A stretch of DNA of 64,000 nt from Roseomonas sp. CECT 9278 (GTDB lineage: Bacteria > Pseudomonadota > Alphaproteobacteria > Acetobacterales > Acetobacteraceae): assembly GCF_918698155.1 (NCBI RefSeq), contig NZ_CAKKLX010000027.1, forward strand, positions 1 through 64,000. The letters are read 5' to 3'. The notes below the pieces were generated by a model that did no database searches, was not told the DNA's origin, and saw only the letters and a list, made by a program, of their open reading frames with translations. Both the position numbers and the translations under genes were made by a program. Positions 37,693 through 46,595 of the stretch are shown piece by piece (the stretch's first letter is position 1; each line of letters starts with the position of its first letter).

Positions 37693-38496
37693 TCAGCGCA
37701 GCGCCAGCACCGCCATCATCACCAGCCCGAGCCCGATGCGGTACCAGCCGAAGGGCGTGAAGCCGATGCGCCCGATCACCGCCAGCACCGCGCGCACGGT
37801 GAAATAGGCGACGACGAAGGCGGCCACGAACCCCACGCCGATCTGCCCGAAGGCCGAGACGTCGATCTCGGCGCGCGCCTTGTACAGCGAGTAGACGGTC
37901 GCCGCGACCATGGTCGGGATCGCCAGCACGAAGGAGAATTCGGCGGCGGTCTTGCGGTCCACGCCGATCACCAGCGCGGTGATGATGGTGGCACCCGAGC
38001 GCGAGGTGCCCGGGATCATCGCCAGCGCCTGACCGCAGCCGATCAGCACGGCGGCGAGCGGCCCGATCTCGGGCACCGAGTGGATGCTGGGCGCCGGGCG
38101 TGCGCGTTCGATCGCGATGATGGCGGCGCCGCCGACGATCAGCGCGACGCAGACCACCCAGGGATTGAACAGCGCGCCGGTGATGGTGGAATGCAGCGTG
38201 GCGCCGATGATCGCGGCCGGCAGGAAGGCGAGCACCAGGTTCATCACGTAGAAGCGTTCGAGCCCCGGCCGCCACATGCCGCGCAGCAGGTTCACGATCA
38301 GCCCCCGGTAGATCACCACGACCGCCAGGATGGCGCCGAGCTGGATCGAGATCTCGAAGGTCTTGCCGGGCGGGCCGCGGAAGCCGATCAGTTCGCCCAG
38401 CAGGATCAGGTGGCCGGTGGAGGAGATCGGCAGGAACTCGGTGAGCCCCTCGACGATGCCCATGAGCAGGGCGGAGAAGAGCGAACCGAAATCCAT
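37693..38496 (-). CDS. uppP: Undecaprenyl-diphosphatase
   Basis: A 267-residue membrane enzyme that dephosphorylates undecaprenyl diphosphate to recycle the lipid carrier for peptidoglycan. The active-site motifs are present: GIVEGLTEFLPISSTGHLIL (the last part given as PISSTGH) and PGTSRSGAT. About eight hydrophobic segments, length normal for BacA/UppP. Overproduction gives bacitracin resistance in other bacteria. Confidence 0.96.
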   Translation of the reverse strand: MDFGSLFSALLMGIVEGLTEFLPISSTGHLILLGELIGFRGPPGKTFEISIQLGAILAVVVIYRGLIVNLLRGMWRPGLERFYVMNLVLAFLPAAIIGATLHSTITGALFNPWVVCVALIVGGAAIIAIERARPAPSIHSVPEIGPLAAVLIGCGQALAMIPGTSRSGATIITALVIGVDRKTAAEFSFVLAIPTMVAATVYSLYKARAEIDVSAFGQIGVGFVAAFVVAYFTVRAVLAVIGRIGFTPFGWYRIGLGLVMMAVLALR

Positions 38497-38723
38497 GGCC
38501 GAATCCGCGCGCGGTGTGAGGGCGACCTTATGCGCTGAAGGTCATGGCGTGAATCGGGCGGCCACGTGAATCGTGGGCCATGCGCCGCCCATCTTTCGGA
38601 TCGCGGCAGCGATCCGGGAGCGCAAGGCGCGACCGCGCCCAGACCATCACTCGCCCCCGGCGCACCAGTCCATGGCGCGAAGGCAAGGCGGGCGGATGCC
38701 CGCCGCCCGCCGTCTGAGGGACG

Positions 38724-38786
38724 AAAAAATGCTGCCTTTCTGGCGGCTACCGCGCGCTTTCAGCGCGCTGCAGCCGCCGGAAAGGC
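38724..38786 (-). terminator. Very strong intrinsic terminator overlapping a CDS end
   Basis: On the minus strand a 15-bp outer stem (38772-38786 with 38734-38748, one G-T wobble) and a 7-bp inner stem (38762-38768 with 38752-38758) form a long two-part hairpin. Six T bases follow at 38724-38729. The TGA of the TRAP receptor gene is in the loop, so the last eight codons form one arm. Confidence 0.85.
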
Positions 38787-39845
38787 GAAGTTGTCGAAGG
38801 AATTCTCCGCCACGCGGAACCACTGGTAGGATTCGTTCCGGTACGGGATGTAGGAGTCCAGGATCTTCTTGAACCGCGGGTTGCGCCCGGCGGTCTCGGT
38901 ATAGACCTCGGTCGCTGCGTTCCACGCCGCCTGCATGATGTCGCGGTTGAAGAAGCGCAGCTGCGCCCCGGCCGCCACCAGGCGGCGCAGCGCCTTCGGG
39001 TTCAGGTCGTCGTAGCGCGCCAGCATGGTGGTATCGGCCTCGGCGCAGGCGACCGCGATGGCGTTCTTGTAGATGTCCGGCAGCGCGTTGTAGGCCGCGC
39101 GGTTCGCCATGAAGTGCAGCCGCGCGCCCGGCTCCCAGAAGCCCGGCGCGTAGTAGAAGCGCGCCACGCGCACGAAGCCGAGCTTCTCGTCGTCATGCGG
39201 GCCCACGAATTCGACGGCATCGAGCGTGCCGCGCTCCAGCGAGGGGTAGATGTCGGCCGCGGCCACCTGCGTGGGCGCCGCGCCAAGCCGCTGGAACACC
39301 TGCCCCGCGAAGCCGGCGATGCGGAACTTCAGCCCGTTCAGCGCGGCCAGGTTCGGCACCTCGTTGCGGAACCAGCCGCCCATCTGCGCGCCGGTGTCGC
39401 CGGCGGGGAAGGAGACGGCGTTGTACTCGCCCATCAGCTCGGCACACAGCTCGCCGCCGCCGCCATGGCGGAACCAGGCGTTGTACATGCGGCTGTTCAG
39501 GCCGAAGGGCATCGCGGTGAAGAAGGCGAAGCCGGGCTCCTTGCCCACGTAGTAGTACGGCGCGGTATGCGCGCATTCGACCGAACCCGACTGCACGGCA
39601 TCGAGCGCGGCCAGCGGCGGCGCGATCTCGCCGCCCGGGAAGGCGGTGATGCGGAAGCGCCCGTCGGTGAGCTCGCCGACGCGCCGCGCGATGCTCTCGG
39701 CGGTGCCGAACAGCACATCGAGGTTGCGCGGGAAGGAGGAGGTGAGGCGCCAGCGCACCTCCGGCATCTGGGTCTGCGCCAGCGCGGGCGCGGCGATGGC
39801 AACGGGGGCGACGGCGGCAGCCCCCATCAGGGCGCGACGATTCAT
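38760..39845 (-). CDS. TRAP transporter substrate-binding protein (DctP family)
   Basis: A 361-residue periplasmic receptor. Signal MNRRALMGAAAVAPVAIAAPALA, then the DctP landmarks WRLTSSFPRNLDVLFG, GRFRITAFPGGEI, the conserved arginine in LKFRIAGFAGQVF and DAVEFVGPHDDEKLGF. The FcbT1/TakP-like subgroup binds keto-acids. The DctQ/DctM membrane genes are absent from the window. Its last codons AFPAAAAR form one arm of the terminator. Confidence 0.9.
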   Translation of the reverse strand: MNRRALMGAAAVAPVAIAAPALAQTQMPEVRWRLTSSFPRNLDVLFGTAESIARRVGELTDGRFRITAFPGGEIAPPLAALDAVQSGSVECAHTAPYYYVGKEPGFAFFTAMPFGLNSRMYNAWFRHGGGGELCAELMGEYNAVSFPAGDTGAQMGGWFRNEVPNLAALNGLKFRIAGFAGQVFQRLGAAPTQVAAADIYPSLERGTLDAVEFVGPHDDEKLGFVRVARFYYAPGFWEPGARLHFMANRAAYNALPDIYKNAIAVACAEADTTMLARYDDLNPKALRRLVAAGAQLRFFNRDIMQAAWNAATEVYTETAGRNPRFKKILDSYIPYRNESYQWFRVAENSFDNFAFPAAAAR

Positions 39846-39912
39846 GCGGGGGTCCCTCCCTAGGACGAAGCTGTGGCTGTCACATACGGGATTGCCGGCG
39901 CGCGGAAAAGCA

Positions 39913-41133
39913 TCACGCCGGGACCGGGCGGGGATCCGGCGGGCTGCCGCGCAACGCATAGGCCACCTGGATGGCCCCGGCGGTCAGCCCCATCCCCACG
40001 CCGAGCTGCCAGGCCAGCACGTAGTCCCCGTTCAGGTCGAACAGCACGCCGCCGCCAAAGGCCCCCAGGAACGACCCCAGCTGGTGGGACATGAAGGCGA
40101 TGCCCTGGATCATCGCCTGGAAGCGCAGGCCGAAGAATTCCGCGACCAGCCCCGCCACCAGCGGCGCCACGCCAAGCCACAGGAACCCCATGATGGCGGC
40201 AAATACCAGGGTCGATGCCTCGCTGGGCGGCCAGGCGAAATACAGCCCGAGCACCGCCGAGCGTACCAGGTAGATGCCGCCCAGCAGCGCCCCCTTGTTC
40301 CACCGCCCGCCGGCCCAGCCGAAGAACAGCGACCCCAGCACGTTGAAGGCGCCGATGGTGCCGAGCGCCTTGGCCGACAGCATCGGGTCCTGCCCGCACA
40401 GCGCGAGATACGACGGCAGATGCGTGGTCAGGAACACCAGCTGCAGCCCGCAGACGAAATACGCACCCGCCATCACCAGGAAGGGCACATGCGTCATCGC
40501 CTGCTTCAGCGCGACCCCCATGCGGGGCGACTCGCCGCGCGCCAGCGGCGGCACCGGCACGGCATCGACCCGCCCGGCGATCCAGGCCGCCGGCACCATC
40601 GCCAGCGCGATCAGCAGGAAGCCCGCCACGCCCGCCCGCCAGCCCCAGCCCTCGGCCAGCACCTGCCCGACCGGCGCGGCGATCAGCGCCCCCACCGATC
40701 CCGCCGCCGAGACCATGCCGAGCGCCGTCGACCGCACCGCCACCGGCACCGGCCGCGACGCCACGGCCAGCGCCATGCCACTGCCCGTGCAGGCCAGCGC
40801 CAGACCGATCAGCAGCCCCGCGCCGATCATCATGGACCAGGCACCCTGCGCCAGCCCCATCACCGCCAGCCCCGCGATATAGGCCGCCACCCCCACCATC
40901 AGCACCGGCCGGAACCCCCAGCGCGACGTCGCCGCCCCGGCAAACGGCGTGAGGAACCCCCAGCCCAGATTCTGCACCGCGATGGCCAGGGTGAACTGCG
41001 CCACCGCCATGCCGAGGTCCTGCGTCGCCGGCGCCATGAACAGCCCCAGGCTCTGGCGGATGCCCATGGCCAGGGACAGCATGACGGACACGCCGATCAG
41101 GATCGGCATCGCGGCGCGCAGGGACGGGTTCAT
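39913..41133 (-). CDS. MFS transporter (monocarboxylate/oxalate-formate antiporter-like)
   Basis: A 406-residue carrier with about twelve hydrophobic segments. MGIRQSLGLFMAPATQDLGM near the start is typical of the oxalate-formate antiporter-type subgroup and the central loop holds SPRMGVALKQAMTH. The ATG at 41133 begins MNPSLRAAMPIL; an ATG 42 bases earlier is in frame. Sits beside a carboxymuconolactone-type gene, which hints at organic-acid traffic. Substrate unknown. Confidence 0.82.
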   Translation of the reverse strand: MNPSLRAAMPILIGVSVMLSLAMGIRQSLGLFMAPATQDLGMAVAQFTLAIAVQNLGWGFLTPFAGAATSRWGFRPVLMVGVAAYIAGLAVMGLAQGAWSMMIGAGLLIGLALACTGSGMALAVASRPVPVAVRSTALGMVSAAGSVGALIAAPVGQVLAEGWGWRAGVAGFLLIALAMVPAAWIAGRVDAVPVPPLARGESPRMGVALKQAMTHVPFLVMAGAYFVCGLQLVFLTTHLPSYLALCGQDPMLSAKALGTIGAFNVLGSLFFGWAGGRWNKGALLGGIYLVRSAVLGLYFAWPPSEASTLVFAAIMGFLWLGVAPLVAGLVAEFFGLRFQAMIQGIAFMSHQLGSFLGAFGGGVLFDLNGDYVLAWQLGVGMGLTAGAIQVAYALRGSPPDPRPVPA

Positions 41134-41215
41134 GCCATCAGCCTGACGCGGCGCCGCATGGCGCGTCGAGCGCAATGACCATGCGCCCGGCGCACGGGCG
41201 CCATGCGCCGCCCCG

Positions 41216-41764
41216 TCACGCCGGCAGCGGGAAACGCTCCAGGTAGGGCTGGTAGTCCGGCTCCACCTGGATATCGAGCGAGGACAGCACCCGCACCACC
41301 GCGCAGTAGAAGCTGATCACCAGCACCAGGTCGACCAGGCGTTCATTGTCGAACTGAGCGCGCAGCCGCTCGAACGTGGCTTCGCTGACGCCCGGGCCGT
41401 GATACGCCTCGCGCGCCGCCAACAACACCAGTTGCGCCATCGGCTCCAGGGCGGATTGCGCGCCCGCGGTCTCGGCGATCAGGCCGCGCACATCCTCCTC
41501 GGTCACGCCGAAATCGAAGCCGATCTTCACATGGTGCGACCATTCATAGGGCGATCGCGCCAGCCAGCCGACCTGCAGGATGGCGAGTTCGCGCAACCGC
41601 GGATCCAGCTTCGATCCATACCGGATGAACTGCCCCAGCCCCGAGAAGGCGCGCGCCCCGTTCGGGCTGTTCGTCAACGCCCGATGCAGCGCGATGTTGC
41701 GCTTCAGCAGGTCGCGATCGGCCTCGGCCAGGTCGTTCACGGTCATGTCGGGCACGCGGGCCAT
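41216..41764 (-). CDS. Carboxymuconolactone decarboxylase-like (AhpD-fold) protein
   Basis: A 182-residue protein. LDPRLRELAILQVGWLARSPYEWSHHVKIG matches the CMD core, with ELAILQ and YEWSHH given as key parts. The CxxC pair of AhpD peroxidases is missing, and the EWxHH triad is typical of non-redox members. GGAGGAGACC precedes the ATG. The role could be lactone decarboxylation or an unknown reaction. Confidence 0.82.
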   Translation of the reverse strand: MARVPDMTVNDLAEADRDLLKRNIALHRALTNSPNGARAFSGLGQFIRYGSKLDPRLRELAILQVGWLARSPYEWSHHVKIGFDFGVTEEDVRGLIAETAGAQSALEPMAQLVLLAAREAYHGPGVSEATFERLRAQFDNERLVDLVLVISFYCAVVRVLSSLDIQVEPDYQPYLERFPLPA

Positions 41765-41898
41765 GGCGGTCTCCTCCTCGATGCGGGCCGCATGGCAGCA
41801 TGGCGCGGCGACGGCGCGAAGGGGGCGCGCGCCGCGGCGCGCCGCACCGCCTCCAGGCCATGGCATCGGCGCGCCTCCGCAGCCGATCGAGGTCTGCG

Positions 41899-42603
41899 CT
41901 ACGCCGGGCGCGCCCGGTGGTCGCTGCGCGGCAGCGCCAGTCGCAGCAGCGCCGCGCGGTCAGGCACATCCACCCGCCGGCCGTCCAGCCGCAGCAGGCC
42001 CGCCGCCTCCAGCCCATGCAGCGTGCGCGACAGGCTCTCCGGCGTCATGCCAAGCCTGGCGGCGATCGCGGCGCGCGGCTCGGGCAGCTCGGCGGCACCC
42101 TGCGGGCTCGGCAACCGCCGCGCCAGGAAACGCGCCACGCGCTGCGTCGCGTCGCGGGTCTTGAGGTCGACGACCTGGTCGACCAGCAACCGCCATTGCC
42201 GCGCCATCTGCTCCAGCGCCGCCTGCATCAGCCCGGCATCGGCGACAGCCTCGGCGCGGACCAGTTCGGCCGGGATCATCACGATGCGCGAGGGCGCCAG
42301 CGTAGCCGCCGAGACCGGGCACGGCAGCCGCAGCATCGCCGCACCCACCACGAAGGCATCGCCCGGGTCCAGGATCTCCACCAGCGTCGCCGCCCCGCCA
42401 TCCTCCATGGTGCTGAGCCCGACCGAGCCCTCCAGCAGCACATGCAGGTGGTCGGCCGGCGCGTCCTGCGCGAAGACCGCGGCACCGCGCGGCAGGACCA
42501 GCGGCCGCGACTGCGCCAGCAGGCGTTCGCGCGTGCCGTCTGCCGCGGCCGCCAGCAGCGGGCCCGCGTCCCTCACGGGAGCGCCCGATCGTGCCGTCGC
42601 CAT
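41899..42603 (-). CDS. Crp/Fnr-family regulator with FNR-type recognition helix
   Basis: A 234-residue regulator: cyclic-nucleotide-like sensor domain (LLEGSVGLSTMEDG, LDPGDAFVVGAA), dimer helix, then a winged helix-turn-helix with ARLGMTPESLSRTLHGLEAAGLL. The E-x-x-S-R in PESLSRTL is the FNR set that reads TTGA half-sites. No N-terminal cysteine cluster is present, so it does not sense oxygen by an Fe-S cluster. A TTGA-N6-TCAA box lies 53 bases upstream of its ATG, so it probably controls itself or is controlled by a sister protein. Confidence 0.88.
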   Translation of the reverse strand: MATARSGAPVRDAGPLLAAAADGTRERLLAQSRPLVLPRGAAVFAQDAPADHLHVLLEGSVGLSTMEDGGAATLVEILDPGDAFVVGAAMLRLPCPVSAATLAPSRIVMIPAELVRAEAVADAGLMQAALEQMARQWRLLVDQVVDLKTRDATQRVARFLARRLPSPQGAAELPEPRAAIAARLGMTPESLSRTLHGLEAAGLLRLDGRRVDVPDRAALLRLALPRSDHRARPA

Positions 42604-42655
42604 GCACCTCGGTTCCACATGCGCGCCAGCATCGCAGCCAGCGCGCCGCGCACGA

Positions 42656-42669
42656 TTGATCCATGTCAA
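42656..42669. promoter_or_regulatory. FNR/FixK-type box
   Basis: TTGATCCATGTCAA is a perfect TTGA-N6-TCAA site 53 bases upstream of the Crp/Fnr gene. The product's recognition helix carries the residues that read this sequence. Nothing else in this interval starts from here, since the ABC gene on the right runs toward it. Confidence 0.65.
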
Positions 42670-42763
42670 CGTGCCCGCGAGGATGCGCCGCGCGCCATCC
42701 CGGCGGTGCCCCCGGCCCTGCAACCCTGCCCGGCGACCGACGCGGCCAGGCGCCGACGATCGT

Positions 42764-43450
42764 TCAGGCCGCCTGCGCCTCCACGATGCGGCCATCCTCC
42801 ATCGCCACCACACGGTCGGCAATGTCGAGGATGCGCGGATCATGGGTGACCAACAGGATCGGCGTGCCGCGGGACTTCGCCATGTCGCGCAGCAGATGCG
42901 CCACCTCCCCGCCCGACACCTTGTCGAGCGCCGCGGTCGGCTCGTCCGCCAGCACCAGCCCCGGCCCCGCCACCAGCGCCCGCGCGATTGCCACACGCTG
43001 TCGCTGCCCGCCCGACAGCTTGCCCGGCGGCTTGTCCTCGTGCCCCGCCAGGCCGACCGCGCGCAACATCTCCCCCGCCCGCTCCAGCCGCACACGCTCG
43101 GGCAGCGCCGCGTCGATCTCCAGCGCCATCGCGACATTCTGCCGCGCGGTCAGGAACCCCAGCAGGTTGTGGTTCTGGAAGATGAAGCCGATCGACCGGC
43201 GCAGCCGCACACGATCACGCTCAGACGCGCCCATCAACTCACGCCCCAAGACCCGGCACGACCCCTCCTGCATGGCGCGCAACGCCCCGATCAAGGTCAG
43301 CAACGTCGTCTTGCCCGACCCCGACGGACCCGTGAGCAACACCACCTCACCCGCATGCACCGTCAGGTCGATGTCCCGCAGCACGGGCCGGCGAAGCTCA
43401 CCCTCCCCATACGCGAAGGTCAGGCGGGATATGCCGATGGGGTCGGTCAT
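42764..43450 (-). CDS. DevA-like ABC exporter ATP-binding protein
   Basis: A 228-residue ATPase of the LolD/MacB/DevA group. Walker A is GPSGSGKTT, signature LSGGQRQRVAIARAL, Walker B LVLADEPTAALD and the H-loop VTHDPRI. It is separated from the DevC-like permease by a 259-base interval that is almost entirely one large palindrome, although the genes should form an operon with DevB and TetR. Partners would export glycolipids or drugs. Confidence 0.9.
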   Translation of the reverse strand: MTDPIGISRLTFAYGEGELRRPVLRDIDLTVHAGEVVLLTGPSGSGKTTLLTLIGALRAMQEGSCRVLGRELMGASERDRVRLRRSIGFIFQNHNLLGFLTARQNVAMALEIDAALPERVRLERAGEMLRAVGLAGHEDKPPGKLSGGQRQRVAIARALVAGPGLVLADEPTAALDKVSGGEVAHLLRDMAKSRGTPILLVTHDPRILDIADRVVAMEDGRIVEAQAA

Positions 43451-43460
43451 GGCGCGGCTG

Positions 43461-43686
43461 CCGGAGAGGGGCTTTGCCCCCCTCCGGACCTCCCCCCACC
43501 AAGGGGCAACGGCCCCTTGGATCGCGGGCTTTTGAATCGGGGAGATTGGGGAAGGGCATCGTCGGTGTGCCCCTGCGCGAAGGTCGCGCCCTGCCCCTCC
43601 CCAATCTCCCCGATCAAGTCGAGGGGTCCAGGGGCCCTTAGGCCCTTGGCGGGTGGGAGTTCGGGGGCGGGCAGAGCCCTCTCCCG
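43461..43686. repeat. Large intergenic palindrome, copy 1
   Basis: The whole stretch is one imperfect inverted repeat of three nested segments. The innermost arms (43536-43558 and 43592-43614) match at 22 of 23 bases. The middle arms contain CCAAGGGGC / GGCCCTTGG and the outer arms GGAGAGGGGCTTTGCCCCCC and its counterpart. The same three segments make up the element at 47732. It separates the DevC and DevA genes. Confidence 0.85.
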
Positions 43687-43709
43687 CAGCGCGCCCTGAC
43701 CAACCCCCA

Positions 43710-44972
43710 TCAGAACATGTCCGCCGGGCTAGCGTCGCGGAGTTTGCGCATCGCCAGCAGGCCGGCGGCGGCGCACATGGCGAAGATCAGTGCGAAGACC
43801 AGGGTGGCGCGTTCGGCGGTCATGGCCAGTGGCAGGAAGGTGGCGCCGGCCACCACGTCATAGAGCCAGATGCACAGGGCGGCGCCGGGAATGAAGCCGA
43901 TGACGGCGAGGATCAGGGCGGCGGCCATGACCACGCGCGCGAGGTAGAAATTGGAGTAGCCGATGGCTTTCAGCGTGGCGTATTCGCGCAGGTGGTTGGC
44001 GATGTCGCTGAACAGGATCTGGTACACGATCACCATGCCCACGATCAGGCCCATCACCGATCCGAAGGCGAAGATGAAGCCGATCGGGGTTGCGGTTTCC
44101 CAGTAGTTCCGTTCGTGCGCGACGAGTTGCGCGTGGGTCAGCACGACCACGTCGGGCGGCAGGATCCCGCGCAGGCGCTGCTGCGTGGCGACGACGTCGG
44201 CGCCGGGCTGCAGGCGGATGGCGACCAGGTCGGTGTTGGAGGCCTGGCGTTCGCGCACCATGCGGCGGAAATTGACCTCGCTCATGACCAGGTTGCCGTC
44301 GGCACCGAAGGACGGGCCGATCGACACCAGCCCCGCGACCTGCACCATGCGGTTGCCGACCTGGACCTCGAACGGGCCGCGTTCGGCGAAGATGCGCGCC
44401 ACCGCGCCGAATTCCGGGCGCGACCGGTCGTCGAAGCCCACCGCATCGACGCGGCGCAGCGCGGGGCTGATGGCGTCCAGGCCCTCGAACTCCATCGCGC
44501 CGGCCTCGGTGTCGAAGCCGATCATCTGGATGGCGCGGCGCGACCCGTCCTCGGGGTTCCGCCAGGTGGACTGCGCGAGATAGACGGGCACCGCCTGCGC
44601 CACTTCGGGCAGGGCCAGCGCCTGGTGCGCGCGCACGCGCGGCAGCGGTTCGGGCCGGAAGGATGCGGTGGTGAGCGGGTTCATCAGGAACAGCTCGGCG
44701 CGCATGTTGGTCAGCAGCGCGGTGGCGCTGTCGAACAGCGCGGACCGGAAGCCGAGCTGCATGAACACCAGCACGGCGGCGAACATCACGCCGGCCATCG
44801 CGGAGAACAGCCGGGCGCGTTCGGCGCGCAACTGCCGCCAGGCCAGGCGCGCGGGCAGCAGGAAGGTCGCGAGCGGGCCGGGGCTCGGGGGCGGCGTCGC
44901 GGCGGCGGCCGGGGCGTCGCCGGTATTCTCGGGCGCCCAGGGCAGCAGTGTCGTTTTCGTCAGCGCGTTCAT
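43710..44972 (-). CDS. DevC-like ABC exporter permease
   Basis: A 420-residue MacB/FtsX-fold permease: one N-terminal helix (about 55-75), a large periplasmic domain (about 80-300) and three C-terminal helices. FMQLGFRSALFDSATALLTNM and SDIANHLREYATLKAIGYSN are typical of the DevC family of cyanobacterial heterocyst glycolipid exporters and of relatives in proteobacteria. The start overlaps the DevB stop by four bases. Confidence 0.88.
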   Translation of the reverse strand: MNALTKTTLLPWAPENTGDAPAAAATPPPSPGPLATFLLPARLAWRQLRAERARLFSAMAGVMFAAVLVFMQLGFRSALFDSATALLTNMRAELFLMNPLTTASFRPEPLPRVRAHQALALPEVAQAVPVYLAQSTWRNPEDGSRRAIQMIGFDTEAGAMEFEGLDAISPALRRVDAVGFDDRSRPEFGAVARIFAERGPFEVQVGNRMVQVAGLVSIGPSFGADGNLVMSEVNFRRMVRERQASNTDLVAIRLQPGADVVATQQRLRGILPPDVVVLTHAQLVAHERNYWETATPIGFIFAFGSVMGLIVGMVIVYQILFSDIANHLREYATLKAIGYSNFYLARVVMAAALILAVIGFIPGAALCIWLYDVVAGATFLPLAMTAERATLVFALIFAMCAAAGLLAMRKLRDASPADMF

Positions 44973-46009
44973 GGCCGGATCGCCACCTGCACCTGCATGT
45001 TGGATCGCCGGCGCAGCACCGCGCTGGCCGCCTCGTCGAGGGTCAAACGCACCTCGACGGTCCGGCTATCCACCGCGGCGACCGGATCGGTATTGGCCTG
45101 GGTGGTGCGACGCACGGTCCAGCCGATCTCGCGCAGCGTCGCGTTGAAGCGCTGGGGTTCGCCGGGCACCACGATCTCGGCCGGGGCGCCGAGGCGCAGG
45201 CGCGCAATGTCGGTCTCGTAGACATCCGCCACGATGTCCATGCGCGACAGGTCGCCGATCTCCATCAGCCCGTCATTGCCCACCTGGTCGCCGGGGCGGG
45301 CGATGACGCGCAGGATGGTGCCGGCGAAGGGGGCGCGCACGCGCGACAGTTCGGCATCCGCCTGCGCCTTGGCCAGCGCGGCCTGCGCGGCGGACAGGCG
45401 CGCCTGCGCCAGCGCGATATCCTCCGGGCGGGACGACATCAGGCTGTCGAGGTCGGCCTGCGCCTGGGTGCGTTCGGCGGCGAGGCGCACCGCGGCGGCG
45501 CGCGCGCGGTCGGCGGCGGCGACGGCGCCGGCACCGGTCGGCACCAGGCGTTCGGATCGCGCCGCCTCGCGTTCCGCGAGGTCGAGCTGCGCGGCCAGCG
45601 CGTCGATGCGCGCACGCTGGGCGGCGACCTCGGACGGCCGGCCGGCGGCGCGGATACGATCGAGGCTGGCGCGGAACTCCGCGACCGACGCCGCGGCCTG
45701 CGCCACCGCGGCGTCCTTCTGCGCGGCATCGGCGAATTCCGCAAGCAGCTGGCCTTCCGCGACCTGGTCGCCCTCATTCACCAGCAGCCGGTCGAGCCGC
45801 GTCACCGCCATGCCGCCAGGCTGGGTCAGGCGACGGATGCGCGAGGCCGGTTCGACGCGGCCCAGCGCGCCGACGCCGACCGGCGCGGCGGGGGCGGACG
45901 CGACGGTCGCGGCGGGGCGCGTTGCCTCGCCCCGCGTCAGCACGGCGTAGCCGCCGCCGGCGACGGCCAGCATCGCGATGCCGGCCAGGATGCGCCCGCG
46001 GCCGGTCAC
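44969..46009 (-). CDS. DevB-like membrane fusion (HlyD-type) adaptor
   Basis: A 346-residue periplasmic adaptor with an N-terminal membrane anchor (ILAGIAMLAVAGGGYAVL). The lipoyl-like halves are GALGRVEPASRIRRLTQPGG and LSRVRAPFAGTILRVIARPGDQVG, joined by a long alanine-rich coiled-coil hairpin (about residues 105-215). GTG start overlaps the TetR stop (GTGA). Links the DevC/DevA exporter to an outer-membrane channel such as TolC, not found here. Confidence 0.88.
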   Translation of the reverse strand: MTGRGRILAGIAMLAVAGGGYAVLTRGEATRPAATVASAPAAPVGVGALGRVEPASRIRRLTQPGGMAVTRLDRLLVNEGDQVAEGQLLAEFADAAQKDAAVAQAAASVAEFRASLDRIRAAGRPSEVAAQRARIDALAAQLDLAEREAARSERLVPTGAGAVAAADRARAAAVRLAAERTQAQADLDSLMSSRPEDIALAQARLSAAQAALAKAQADAELSRVRAPFAGTILRVIARPGDQVGNDGLMEIGDLSRMDIVADVYETDIARLRLGAPAEIVVPGEPQRFNATLREIGWTVRRTTQANTDPVAAVDSRTVEVRLTLDEAASAVLRRRSNMQVQVAIRP

Positions 46010-46584
46010 GGCGTGTCGTCCAGCAGGGCCTCGAGCGTCGCGCGCAAGGCCAGCATGTCCGCCACGGTGGGGCGGTACATGGTGAACAGGTGGGCCATGA
46101 ACATGCCATCGGTCGCGGTCTGGATGGTCATGGCGACGCCATGGGGGATGCCGTCGGCGATCAGCTCGGCCTTCATGCGCTCGATCACCGCGCGCAGCGG
46201 GTCGAGCAGCGCGGGGTCGTGGTGGAAGGCGGCGAGGCAGACCGCGGCCATGCGGTCGTTCTTGTCCTGGCCGGGCGAGCAGTCGCTCTCCCCGAAGGCC
46301 CAGGCGATCTGGGCGCGGGCGGCGCGGCCGGGTCCCTCGGGCTGCAGCGCCAGGCCGGCCTCGTAGTCGATCGTGACCTGCTCGGCCAGGCGCTGCATGA
46401 CGCCGACCAGCAGCGCCTCCTTCGAGCCGAAGTGATAGAGCAGGCCACCCTTGGAGACCCCGGCCTCCCGCGCTGCCGCTTCGAGCGTCAGGCCGCCGAC
46501 GCCCTTTCGCACGACAAGGGTTTCCACGGCATCGAGGATGCGGGTGCGGGCGTCGAGGGGTGGCGGCGCGATCGAAACACTCAT
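46006..46584 (-). CDS. TetR/AcrR-family repressor of the DevBCA exporter
   Basis: A 192-residue repressor. The DNA-binding domain is ARTRILDAVETLVVRKGV through VSKGGLLYHFGSKEALL, the classical TetR helix-turn-helix followed by YHF. The C-terminal part is a variable ligand pocket. It heads the exporter operon and two palindromic operators lie just upstream, one overlapping the likely promoter, so it should repress its own operon until an exported compound or drug binds. Confidence 0.9.
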   Translation of the reverse strand: MSVSIAPPPLDARTRILDAVETLVVRKGVGGLTLEAAAREAGVSKGGLLYHFGSKEALLVGVMQRLAEQVTIDYEAGLALQPEGPGRAARAQIAWAFGESDCSPGQDKNDRMAAVCLAAFHHDPALLDPLRAVIERMKAELIADGIPHGVAMTIQTATDGMFMAHLFTMYRPTVADMLALRATLEALLDDTP

Positions 46585-46595
46585 GGTGACGCGTG

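Noticed and set aside
36852..37760. 302-residue plus frame covering the interval and running into the ACT-like gene
   Set aside because: It runs through the ACT-like gene in another frame and ends in uppP. Only the short GSDH-like block looks meaningful.
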